The notes under the pieces: generated by a model
The model's input: only the letters and a program-made list of their open reading frames with translations
Database searches by the model: none
Told to the model about the DNA's origin: nothing
Shown here: positions 1-4,804 of the stretch, one piece after another
How the letters are laid out: the number at the start of each line of letters is the position of its first letter
Numbering within the stretch: position 1 is the stretch's first letter
Source of the DNA: a virus
Strand: one strand, 5' to 3'
IMG/VR virus record: IMGVR_UViG_3300043436_000762
Location: 1 to 20,815 of that record
DNA: 20,815 nt
Position numbers and translations under genes: made by a program

Positions 1-1
1 G

Positions 2-286
2 AGGGTATCAAATGAAAAGGCCAAATTGGTTACAAAACAGCGTGATCTTGCTATTGACAGTGGTAATCTCAAGTTGCGCCTCAAAGCGTCCTGCCCCATA
101 CAAGCCCCCACAGATTCCACAACTCCCGCAGGAGATAGTGGAGGAGAAGCACGAGCCGACCTTGACCCAGAGGTTGGAAAAGCTCTTTTCGCAATAGCCG
201 AGGAGGGTGATCGAGCAATAACCAAGCTGAACGCTTGTATCTCTCTTTATAACCAAGCACTTGAATCACAAAAGGAAATCAAATGA
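2..286 (+). CDS. Rz: Inner-membrane spanin, Rz-like, 5' partial
   Basis: The reading frame is open from the window edge and 94 residues are visible, so the start and the expected N-terminal membrane anchor lie upstream. The visible part contains LKLRLKASCP, an acidic patch (ADLDPEVGKAL) and a helical C-terminus. This is the usual layout of the periplasmic half of Rz/i-spanin proteins, in which a conserved R-x-(K/R)-A-x-C-P stretch is followed by an ALFAIAEEGDRAITKL-like helix. Known role of the family: with the outer spanin it joins inner and outer membranes and completes lysis. The stop overlaps the endolysin start by four bases (ATGA at 283-286). The o-spanin gene lies wholly inside this one in another frame, which strongly supports the call. 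The motif similarity is from memory, not from a search. Confidence 0.8.
   Translation, partial: RVSNEKAKLVTKQRDLAIDSGNLKLRLKASCPIQAPTDSTTPAGDSGGEARADLDPEVGKALFAIAEEGDRAITKLNACISLYNQALESQKEIK
12..197 (+). CDS. Rz1: Outer-membrane lipoprotein spanin, Rz1-like, nested in Rz
   Basis: Codes for 61 residues. After MKRPNWLQNS comes a hydrophobic stretch (VILLLTVVIS) ending in the lipobox I-S-S-C with Cys22, so it should be cut by signal peptidase II and lipidated. The mature part is short and proline-rich (PAPYKPPQIPQLPQ), typical of Rz1. It ends in a charged helix (LTQRLEKLF) that could pair with the i-spanin. A good ribosome binding site, GAGGG, precedes the ATG. The gene is fully embedded in the Rz frame, one of the two standard Rz/Rz1 arrangements. 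Small size, lipobox and nesting together make the call firm. Confidence 0.87.
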   Translation: MKRPNWLQNSVILLLTVVISSCASKRPAPYKPPQIPQLPQEIVEEKHEPTLTQRLEKLFSQ

Positions 287-747
287 ACCTGTCAGCAAAT
301 TTTACCCTCAAAGAACTAACAAAGTCAGACACAGCTACCAGACTGGGGCTGGACAACACACCTGATGATGAGGCTTTGGAGAACCTGAAGACTCTTTGCG
401 AGAAGGTGCTTCAGCCTGTTCGTGACCACTTTGGCAAGTCTGTAACCGTTAACTCTGGCTACCGTAGCCCTGAGTCAAATGCCGCTGTTGGTGGCTCTAA
501 GACTTCTGACCATTGCAAGGGTCAAGCCGCAGACATCGAGATTGATGGTGTTGCTAATCCCGATCTGGCGCAATGGATTATGGATAACCTTGACTACACT
601 CAACTTATCCTTGAGTTCTACGAGCAGGGTAAACCCTCAAGTGGGTGGGTTCATGTTAGCTATAACCCAGACAACTTGAAAAAGCAAGAACTGACAGCCG
701 TTAAGGTTGCGGGGAAGACTCAGTACTTGCAAGGACTACAGGCATAA
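283..747 (+). CDS. Endolysin, M15-type zinc peptidase (L,D- or D,D-peptidase)
   Basis: Codes for 154 residues with no signal peptide or added cell-wall binding domain, so it is a single-domain cytoplasmic endolysin that would need a holin (none seen here). Visible M15 hallmarks: SGYRS at 58-62, the zinc signature S75-D-H77 followed by G-Q-A-A-D84, glutamate E111 in LILEFY, and the last zinc histidine in GWVH at 121-124. H77, D84 and H124 are the expected zinc ligands. The family cuts peptidoglycan stem peptides. The ATG overlaps the Rz stop (ATGA), so lysis genes are translationally coupled, here in the order spanins then endolysin. The 3' end overlaps by 47 bases with the convergent small gene on the minus strand. 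Confidence 0.9.
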   Translation: MNLSANFTLKELTKSDTATRLGLDNTPDDEALENLKTLCEKVLQPVRDHFGKSVTVNSGYRSPESNAAVGGSKTSDHCKGQAADIEIDGVANPDLAQWIMDNLDYTQLILEFYEQGKPSSGWVHVSYNPDNLKKQELTAVKVAGKTQYLQGLQA

Positions 748-904
748 GCGGACGCTTGCAATAGTGTTTAGGGGTGAGGTGTTCATACAAGATCACCTCA
801 CCGCACTTCTGGCATAACCAAGCCGTACCCATTACGACATCAGTCTGGCGGTCACCTCTGACCCCTTTAGTTCTGCCATAGAAGGTGCGTATTTTGACTA
901 TCAC
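701..904 (-). CDS. Small zinc-binding protein of unknown function
   Basis: Codes for 67 residues from a GTG start. Residues C31, C34, H42 or H47 and C49 (CQKCG ... KHYC) form a plausible single zinc site. The start is chosen because GTGA at 901-904 overlaps the stop of the preceding 58-codon gene, the same coupling seen all along this minus-strand operon. It is the last gene of the operon and its 3' end runs 47 bases into the convergent endolysin gene. No family recognised. The C-terminal 20 or so residues are low in features, perhaps because this part is constrained by the overlapping endolysin. Confidence 0.55.
   Translation of the reverse strand: MIVKIRTFYGRTKGVRGDRQTDVVMGTAWLCQKCGEVILYEHLTPKHYCKRPLMPVVLASTESSPQP
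773..802. other. 9-base inverted repeat at the convergent gene junction
   Basis: GGTGAGGTG at 773-781 is the exact reverse complement of CACCTCACC at 794-802, with a 12-base loop. It lies 25 bases after the endolysin stop and inside the opposing zinc-protein gene. No run of T follows on either strand, so it is not a classic intrinsic terminator, but it could slow or stop transcription of the endolysin message. Confidence 0.35.
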
Positions 905-1077
905 TTTGCGGCTCTAGCCTTGCTGTAAGTTGTGAAGTTCTCACGCACCCTAAGACCCCTATTTTTAAGCTCTGTATTAGCCGCTTTAAGGGCTACTTCT
1001 TGACGTTTAGCCCTCTTATCTGTCTGCCACAAACTTGGTTCGTTAGTGGACTCAAATGCTGATTTAACTTTTTCCAT
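901..1077 (-). CDS. Small basic protein of unknown function (58 aa)
   Basis: The product begins MEKVKSAFESTNEPSLW and continues with a strongly basic helical stretch (DKRAKRQEVALKAANTELKN) ending in KARAAK. It is supported by its position in the chain: its ATG lies inside the 3' end of the preceding gene (14-base overlap) and its stop overlaps the next GTG start by four bases. There is no clear Shine-Dalgarno, so translation may depend on coupling. High Lys/Arg content would suit nucleic-acid binding, but there is no recognised domain and the function is unknown. Confidence 0.5.
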   Translation of the reverse strand: MEKVKSAFESTNEPSLWQTDKRAKRQEVALKAANTELKNRGLRVRENFTTYSKARAAK

Positions 1078-1243
1078 CTTTTGATTTGCTTTTTAGTGGG
1101 TGAATGCCAGCAGTCTCAGTGCGCCTCATTTGCTCTCTACGCTTTGAACCGTTGATTTTGCCAATGTTTATATAAGATAACTCTTTGTCCCTCGTCCAGA
1201 TTGATGCGCCAGAGAAGTCAAATGCGTTTGTTGGTGGGTTCAT
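1064..1243 (-). CDS. Small basic protein of unknown function (59 aa)
   Basis: The product begins MNPPTNAFDFSGASIWTRDKE and has a basic second half (GSKRREQMRRTE). The ATG overlaps the preceding stop by four bases (ATGA, 1240-1243) and has AGGGG seven bases upstream, so the start is well supported. No domain recognised. The acidic-aromatic N-terminus followed by an arginine-rich segment is compatible with a nucleic-acid-binding or host-interaction peptide, which is only a guess. Confidence 0.55.
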   Translation of the reverse strand: MNPPTNAFDFSGASIWTRDKELSYINIGKINGSKRREQMRRTETAGIHPLKSKSKDGKS

Positions 1244-1476
1244 TTCAAACCCCTGATGTAAATAGCAAAGCTGTGCAATGTGTCCTTGCCAAACCCTTCC
1301 ATCTTCAAGATGGCATCAGCCACTTCTTCAATCACTTGGCTCCTGTATGGGTTTAGGTCGCTATACAAGCCAAGACGTTCATTCTCATTGCGTATGGCTT
1401 GTAACACTGCTTGTTTACGCCACAGGCTTTGACGTTCAATGTCGTTGAATGCCTCGTCTTCTGGGTCTTCAATCAT
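1240..1476 (-). CDS. Conserved-looking small phage protein, unknown function (78 aa)
   Basis: Begins MIEDPEDEAFNDIERQSLWRK. The ATG at 1476 is preferred over an in-frame TTG at 1482 because AGGAG sits seven bases upstream of the ATG. It overlaps the previous gene by eight bases and the next by four. The DPEDEAFNDIE start is a pattern I associate with small genes in betaproteobacterial phages, from memory only. The sequence is predicted mostly helical, with no membrane segment and no cysteines. Function unknown. Confidence 0.65.
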   Translation of the reverse strand: MIEDPEDEAFNDIERQSLWRKQAVLQAIRNENERLGLYSDLNPYRSQVIEEVADAILKMEGFGKDTLHSFAIYIRGLK

Positions 1477-1687
1477 GACCAAACTCCTGTAGTTCGTTGA
1501 TGCGTTTGTAGAGCCTGAAGATGCGTTGCTCGTTGTAGTTCACCAAGGCTTGCGAGTACTCCACAGAAGTCTCAGCTTGCATCTTGGCGTGTTGCGCCTC
1601 GATGAGTTCCTTGTGAGCCACCTCCAATGGAGTCTTTGCTCTAAGCAAATCTTTGACGTATTTGATTGTTAAGTCTCGCCAGTTCAT
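1469..1687 (-). CDS. Small helical phage protein, unknown function (72 aa)
   Basis: Codes for MNWRDLTIKYVKDLLRAK followed by a long amphipathic helix (roughly residues 20-66) with many Ala, Glu, Gln and Lys residues and no glycine or proline breaks, so a coiled coil or helical hairpin is likely. The ATG overlaps the preceding stop by four bases (1684-1687). No enzymatic motif. Function not known. Confidence 0.65.
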   Translation of the reverse strand: MNWRDLTIKYVKDLLRAKTPLEVAHKELIEAQHAKMQAETSVEYSQALVNYNEQRIFRLYKRINELQEFGHD

Positions 1688-1932
1688 GCAACAGCCTTTT
1701 TAATTTGAGCCTTTGCGTCATCAAGAATCTTCTCAACTGACGCAATGAGTTCTTTGTTTGATTTTTGTGGTATTGGTTTTGGAGTCATCTTCACCCCTAG
1801 AACCCTACCCATTTCCATAGTCCGATCATCTTCAATCTTTTGGCAAAGATATTCACGCAACCACTTTGCACCACCAAGTTCTCTCCACTTTGCTTGCTGG
1901 CTTAATGTCAACTTCACACCTACGTTAATCAT
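1684..1932 (-). CDS. Small protein of unknown function, possible DNA-binding fold (82 aa)
   Basis: The N-terminus MINVGVKLTLS is a beta-strand-like segment followed by QQAKWRELGGAKWLREYLCQKIE, an arrangement of short strand plus two helices that resembles ribbon-helix-helix regulators. I cannot confirm that fold. The C-terminal half is lysine-rich and helical. The ATG overlaps the previous stop by four bases (1929-1932) and a purine-rich stretch (GAAAGAAGAA) precedes it. Function unknown. Confidence 0.6.
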   Translation of the reverse strand: MINVGVKLTLSQQAKWRELGGAKWLREYLCQKIEDDRTMEMGRVLGVKMTPKPIPQKSNKELIASVEKILDDAKAQIKKAVA

Positions 1933-2246
1933 TTCTTCTTTCGTTCAGTTACAAGAATAATTCTTTCAATCTTGCGGTCACTACCGCATCTGTATTGCAT
2001 TGCACTATTCCTAACCCACTGGTCACAAACTGGACATTTCACTATCTTTCTTCCCGCTCGTCCCGATTTACCAGATACAACGCAAACCCGATACACACGC
2101 AAATTCCCAATATCGAGCCGAAAATCCCTGCTAAGAAGACGTAAAGCACTGTTTCCAACATTTGATTTCTCCTTTTCTTCTGAATCAAAGTACATGAGAG
2201 CCAAGGCGCAAAGTACCGCAATAACAATGGCATTCCAGTACTTCAT
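1929..2246 (-). CDS. Small membrane protein with C-terminal zinc-like motif, unknown function
   Basis: Codes for 105 residues. One membrane helix near the N-terminus (AIVIAVLCALALMYF, about residues 6-20) is followed by a charged segment and a C-terminal Cys pattern C71-x2-C74 ... C87 (CPVCDQW ... YRCG) with a lysine-rich tail. Its ATG overlaps the preceding stop (2243-2246) and its stop overlaps the next ATG (1929-1932), so both ends fit the operon chain. Oddly, a second same-strand frame inside it encodes a very hydrophobic 39-residue peptide with a strong ribosome binding site. An in-frame GTG at 2042, touching the stop of that nested gene, could alternatively start a separate 37-residue zinc peptide. 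Which products are made is not settled by sequence alone. Confidence 0.5.
   Translation of the reverse strand: MKYWNAIVIAVLCALALMYFDSEEKEKSNVGNSALRLLSRDFRLDIGNLRVYRVCVVSGKSGRAGRKIVKCPVCDQWVRNSAMQYRCGSDRKIERIILVTERKKK
2042..2161 (-). CDS. Nested small membrane protein (39 aa)
   Basis: Codes for MLETVLYVFLAGIFGSILG, then ICVCIGFALYLV, then a charged tail NRDEREER. It is a single membrane helix with an acidic/basic cytoplasmic end. AAGGAG lies seven bases before the ATG, one of the best ribosome binding sites in this operon, which is the main reason to believe it. It is completely contained, in a different frame, within the 105-codon gene. The protein looks like small phage membrane proteins (holin-like or superinfection-exclusion-like), but nothing specific can be assigned. 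Confidence 0.5.
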   Translation of the reverse strand: MLETVLYVFLAGIFGSILGICVCIGFALYLVNRDEREER

Positions 2247-2509
2247 TTTGCGGATGCAATGACTTCAAGTTCAAGGTCTTTGATTCTGTCTTTGAGAATC
2301 TCCACCTCTTGCTCTAGCTTGGTAACCTTTTTCTCTAGCCGCTTGCGGCTCATAGACTCACCCTTTGACCAGCCAATCAAGGCGGCATCATCAGCCACCT
2401 TGGTGATTAGCTGGATGATGTCATTGCGAGACATGAAGCCACCAGCAATGTCCTTGGTTGGCGCAATGCGTGTTACCAGTTCTTCAAGTTCCTGTTTGAA
2501 TGTAGTCAT
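2243..2509 (-). CDS. Small coiled-coil protein, unknown function (88 aa)
   Basis: The start MTTFKQELEELV is chosen because its ATG overlaps the upstream stop (ATGA at 2506-2509) and GAGGG lies six bases before it. A longer in-frame version has no such support. The last 40 residues (about 48-84) are a heptad-like coiled coil rich in Lys, Glu, Leu and Ile (KRLEKKVTKLEQEVEILKDR). The N-terminal half contains DIIQLITKVADDAALIGW. It probably forms dimers or larger assemblies. Function unknown. Confidence 0.65.
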   Translation of the reverse strand: MTTFKQELEELVTRIAPTKDIAGGFMSRNDIIQLITKVADDAALIGWSKGESMSRKRLEKKVTKLEQEVEILKDRIKDLELEVIASAK

Positions 2510-2739
2510 GCTTCCCTCGCTTTCAACATTGAGTCTGCCATTTGATAAGAAGCCATAGAAATATCTTCTAACCAACCCTTGTGTTCTAAAAAATCACAAG
2601 GGTGATAGTTGTGCATCAACCCTTGCAAAGCCTTTGCCGCAAAGTAGTCACGCAATGTCATGCCGCCGTGAGGAACAATTCCTCCGCAATCAGAGCCTTT
2701 ATATTCAACTGTGTGTGGAAATGCTGGTGGGTTGTTCAT
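2506..2739 (-). CDS. Conserved-looking small phage protein, unknown function (77 aa)
   Basis: Begins MNNPPAFPHTVEYKG. It has the string GGMTLRDYFAAKALQGLM in the middle and ends AYQMADSMLKAREA-like (here SYQMADSMLKAREA). I recall this combination of an NPPAFP start, MTLRDYFAAKA and a MADxMLKAREA end in many phages of Proteobacteria as a hypothetical protein. The start at 2739 is set by a four-base overlap with the stop of a 29-codon gene, in preference to an in-frame ATG at 2751. Function unknown. Confidence 0.7.
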   Translation of the reverse strand: MNNPPAFPHTVEYKGSDCGGIVPHGGMTLRDYFAAKALQGLMHNYHPCDFLEHKGWLEDISMASYQMADSMLKAREA

Positions 2740-2825
2740 GAAGACCACCATGCCACAAGCAGAACAGCAAAGCCGATACCGATGGCGATAGCCGCTAGGA
2801 CATCAAGAAGTTTCTCATTTGTCAT
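2736..2825 (-). CDS. Very small membrane peptide (29 aa)
   Basis: Codes for MTNEKLLDVLA then a hydrophobic helix AIAIGIGFAVLLVAWWSS. GAGG lies seven bases before the ATG. The ATG overlaps the previous stop and the stop overlaps the next start, each by four bases, so it fills exactly the gap between two well-supported genes. That fit is the main evidence at this size. It is a single membrane helix with no soluble domain. Its role is unknown. Confidence 0.6.
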   Translation of the reverse strand: MTNEKLLDVLAAIAIGIGFAVLLVAWWSS

Positions 2826-3070
2826 ACTGATACCTCACTTAGTTGCAGAACTTCAATGATTGTGTTGTCATCCAAGTAGCGTCTATGACGCTCTTCATTT
2901 TTAAAATCCCAATCGTATTTGTTAAGATAAATCTGCTTATCGGATTTTCTCCACATCCAGCCAATGTGCTTGTAAATGGTCTTACCACCAACAATTTTGA
3001 ATGCAATATCAGTTGGTAATTTGTCATCTTCTGACATTATGTATAAATCAATCAGTGTCATTTGAGTCAT
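2822..3070 (-). CDS. Small protein of unknown function (82 aa)
   Basis: Three ATG codons lie in a row at 3076, 3073 and 3070. The third is preferred because GAGGAG is seven bases upstream of it and only one base from the first. The product begins MTQMTLIDLYIMSEDDKLP and is rich in aromatic and charged residues (GWMWRKSDKQIYLNKYDWDFKN), suggesting a small folded beta-rich domain. There are no cysteines or membrane segment. Its start overlaps the end of the 53-codon gene by 23 bases. Function unknown. Confidence 0.6.
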   Translation of the reverse strand: MTQMTLIDLYIMSEDDKLPTDIAFKIVGGKTIYKHIGWMWRKSDKQIYLNKYDWDFKNEERHRRYLDDNTIIEVLQLSEVSV

Positions 3071-3209
3071 CATCATTCTCCTCACAGAGTTCACAGGTTG
3101 GGTGGTCGGGGTCACGGCAATCTGGGTGAGCCGCAAGGTTTGACTGGTAGCGGCGGCGGTGGAAGTCCTCCGCTTTCATGTAGTCAAGGTCTGATTGGTC
3201 TAGTGGCAT
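3048..3209 (-). CDS. Small acidic zinc-knuckle-like protein (53 aa)
   Basis: Begins MPLDQSDLDYMKAEDFHRRRYQ. C31-x4-H36-x2-C39-x2-C42 (CRDPDHPTCELC) gives four potential zinc ligands in twelve residues, followed by an acid tail (EENDDDSNDTD). AAGGA is six bases before the ATG. It lies eight bases after the preceding gene and overlaps the next by 23 bases. Known families with such patterns bind nucleic acid or proteins; I do not recognise this one. Confidence 0.6.
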   Translation of the reverse strand: MPLDQSDLDYMKAEDFHRRRYQSNLAAHPDCRDPDHPTCELCEENDDDSNDTD

Positions 3210-3217
3210 GGTTGTCC

Positions 3218-3490
3218 TTAGTAATCTTGACCAGCACGAGCGGGTTGTGCGCCAAGGAATTGGGGGTTATAGGGTGAGTAGTAAACAAATGGGGTTGCCT
3301 TACGCTCGGCAAATTGAGTGACCCACTTTTGTTCTTGATCTGTCATGATGCAAGACAAGTCCATATCAATCCAAAAACCAACTTCATCACCACTGCAATC
3401 AACAATGTGAATGTCGCTAACACCTAATTGAATGGCTCGGCGTACTGTCTCTAAGAGTTCAAGTTTGTTAGTGAATGTGTAACGTGTCAT
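3218..3490 (-). CDS. Protein of unknown function (90 aa)
   Basis: Begins MTRYTFTNKLELLETVRRAI and includes GVSDIHIVDCSGDEVGFWIDMDL, an alternating strand-helix pattern suggesting a small alpha/beta domain. It ends in a tyrosine/proline-rich tail (FVYYSPYNPQF). AGGAG lies eight bases before the ATG. A 51-base gap separates it from the first gene of the operon. No family recognised. Confidence 0.65.
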   Translation of the reverse strand: MTRYTFTNKLELLETVRRAIQLGVSDIHIVDCSGDEVGFWIDMDLSCIMTDQEQKWVTQFAERKATPFVYYSPYNPQFLGAQPARAGQDY

Positions 3491-3541
3491 TTCAATTCTC
3501 CTGTTAGGTTGAAAGTGGAGGCCGTGGCCTCCTTGGGTTGA

Positions 3542-3739
3542 TTAAGTTGCTTTGCGCTCATCCATCTTGGCGTTAAATTCAAACTGTTTGCTTGAAGCGC
3601 ATTTGACACAACGAAACTGGCTAGGCTCTTGTTTGAAATCAGACCAGTTAACAGATATTGGAGTTCTGAGCATATTGCGTCCACAAGCTGTCTTTGATGC
3701 CCATCCTGTGCCAGACTTGTTGAGGTGTGTAACTTGCAT
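3542..3739 (-). CDS. Small zinc-binding protein, first gene of the minus operon (65 aa)
   Basis: Codes for MQVTHLNKSGTGWASKTACG ... RCVKC ... ERKAT. H5, C19, C44 and C47 are candidate zinc ligands, a layout I have seen in small unannotated phage proteins. AGGAG sits seven bases before the ATG. A longer same-strand frame here (3487-3804) lacks both this binding site and the cysteine pattern, so this frame is preferred. It is the promoter-proximal gene, facing the divergent HTH gene. Function unknown. Confidence 0.7.
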   Translation of the reverse strand: MQVTHLNKSGTGWASKTACGRNMLRTPISVNWSDFKQEPSQFRCVKCASSKQFEFNAKMDERKAT

Positions 3740-3869
3740 TTGAATCTCCTGTTTGTGTTGCTGATGTTGCCAATCATACAGAAGTTGATTAGGTAGTCAT
3801 ACAACTATTATTTAATCCCCCTCACTTCACTGGGTTATTTAATCAGGTGTTGGTTGACCATCCAATCAA
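3740..3869. promoter_or_regulatory. Divergent control region between the two early operons
   Basis: The 130 bases between the minus-strand mini-gene operon and the HTH gene must carry promoters for both. The plus strand has TTGATT at 3785-3790 followed after 15 bases by TATTAT, a weak -35/-10 match with a short spacer. The minus strand has TATGAT about 20 bases after TTGTAT. Neither is a good consensus, so the exact promoters are uncertain. The region also contains a repeated 10-mer listed separately. Confidence 0.45.
3808..3844. repeat. Two direct copies of TTATTTAATC, possible operator
   Basis: TTATTTAATC occurs at 3808-3817 and 3835-3844, starts 27 bases apart. They flank a pyrimidine-rich stretch in the divergent intergenic region, next to a gene for a phage-type HTH protein. 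Binding by that protein is inferred from position only. Confidence 0.4.
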
Positions 3870-4121
3870 ATGTCTCTAGAATCCATCCCCATGAACACAC
3901 AAACCATGCAACTTATTGATTCCATTAGGGAAAAGGCTGAAAAGGCTGGCTTCACCATCACTGATGTGGCTAGGCGAGCTGGTCTTGACCCCTCTCAGGT
4001 TAGCCGTTACGCCACTGGAAAGACCATACCACTGGTAACTTCCATCAAACGGCTAGAAGAATCGGTAGATTCCCTGATTCAGAGCCGCCTACAAGCCCTA
4101 CAAGGGGGTCAAAATGACTAA
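3870..4121 (+). CDS. Small HTH (XRE/Cro-like) transcription regulator
   Basis: Codes for 83 residues. A helix-turn-helix of the XRE type is clear at about 28-52: FTITDVARRAGLDPSQVSRYATGK, where TDVARRAGLDPSQVSRY is the turn and recognition helix. The C-terminus (LEESVDSLIQSRLQAL) is a probable dimerisation helix. The protein is too short for a CI-type repressor with a cleavage domain, so Cro-like control is more likely. The start could also be ATG at 3891 (76 residues); neither start has a good ribosome binding site, so the first is given. It heads the plus-strand replication operon, diverges from the mini-gene operon, and overlaps the resolvase gene by eight bases. It probably controls the region between the two operons. 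Confidence 0.8.
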   Translation: MSLESIPMNTQTMQLIDSIREKAEKAGFTITDVARRAGLDPSQVSRYATGKTIPLVTSIKRLEESVDSLIQSRLQALQGGQND

Positions 4122-4587
4122 GCGCACCTTGGGTATTGATGTTGGTCTTAATGGTGCTATCGCCTTGGTTCAGGACGGTGAGTTAATTGGTGTTGTAGAT
4201 ATGCCAACAGTCACCCTAGACCGCAATGGCAAAGCCAAGCGTCAGGTGTCAGTGCCTGAACTGGTAGACATCATCAAGCAGTTTGACCCGACAGATGTAT
4301 ATACAGAACGTGTTTTTGCTATGGCAGGGCAGGGGGTGACAAGCGTCTTCAGCTTCGGGCGTAGCCTTGGTGTTGTTGAGGGTGTGCTTGGCGCATTACG
4401 CATTAAAAACAGCCTAGTTACACCGCAAACATGGCAAAAGGGAATAGGCGTAACTGGCGGCAAAGATGGCTCAAGAGCCAGAGCAATGGAGTTGTTCCCT
4501 GACCAAACTGCACTGTTCAAGAGGGTCAAAGATGATGGCAGATCAGATGCCGCACTCATCGCATTGTGGGGGTCAAAGAATGGATGA
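4114..4587 (+). CDS. RuvC-like Holliday junction resolvase
   Basis: Codes for 157 residues, the usual RuvC size. The RNase H fold signature is visible: first strand LGIDVGLNGAIAL with D9, then TERVFAM with E65, and the last acidic pair in DDGRSDAALIA with D141/D145. FSFGRSLGVVEG at about 79-90 is the typical helix after the second catalytic residue. The family cuts four-way DNA junctions. In phages it resolves recombination and replication intermediates or debranches DNA before packaging. AGGGGG precedes the ATG, which overlaps the HTH stop by eight bases. Confidence 0.88.
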   Translation: MTKRTLGIDVGLNGAIALVQDGELIGVVDMPTVTLDRNGKAKRQVSVPELVDIIKQFDPTDVYTERVFAMAGQGVTSVFSFGRSLGVVEGVLGALRIKNSLVTPQTWQKGIGVTGGKDGSRARAMELFPDQTALFKRVKDDGRSDAALIALWGSKNG

Positions 4588-4804
4588 CAAAGAACGTCAA
4601 GTAATGCGTGACCACATTGTTTGGTTGTCAGTTCAGCTTGAACAAGAACGCAAGCAAAACCAATCAACAGTTGTGTTCCTTAAAAGAATCCTAGACCCTG
4701 AAGACTTGGGTCATGCTGTATCAAATGAAACAAGGCAACTCGCCTACCAATTACTCATTAACCATCATCACATTGAGAGAGACACATGGCAACAAAACAA
4801 CTGA
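4580..4804 (+). CDS. Small helical protein, unknown function (74 aa)
   Basis: The start MDDKERQVMRDHIVW at 4580 overlaps the resolvase stop by eight bases and is preceded by a G-rich site, which fits better than a longer frame beginning at 4466 inside the resolvase gene. The product is mostly helical, with a charged Gln/Glu-rich centre and a histidine-rich end (INHHHIERDTW). Its 3' end overlaps the nuclease gene by 19 bases. No family recognised. Confidence 0.6.
   Translation: MDDKERQVMRDHIVWLSVQLEQERKQNQSTVVFLKRILDPEDLGHAVSNETRQLAYQLLINHHHIERDTWQQNN

Noticed and set aside
739-764. Short inverted repeat AAGC/GCTT just after the endolysin stop considered as a terminator
   Set aside because: The stem is only about 4 pairs and there is no T-run.
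3487-3804. A 105-codon minus-strand frame overlapping the first operon gene
   Set aside because: It has no ribosome binding site, and the alternative frame at 3542-3739 has AGGAG and a cysteine pattern.
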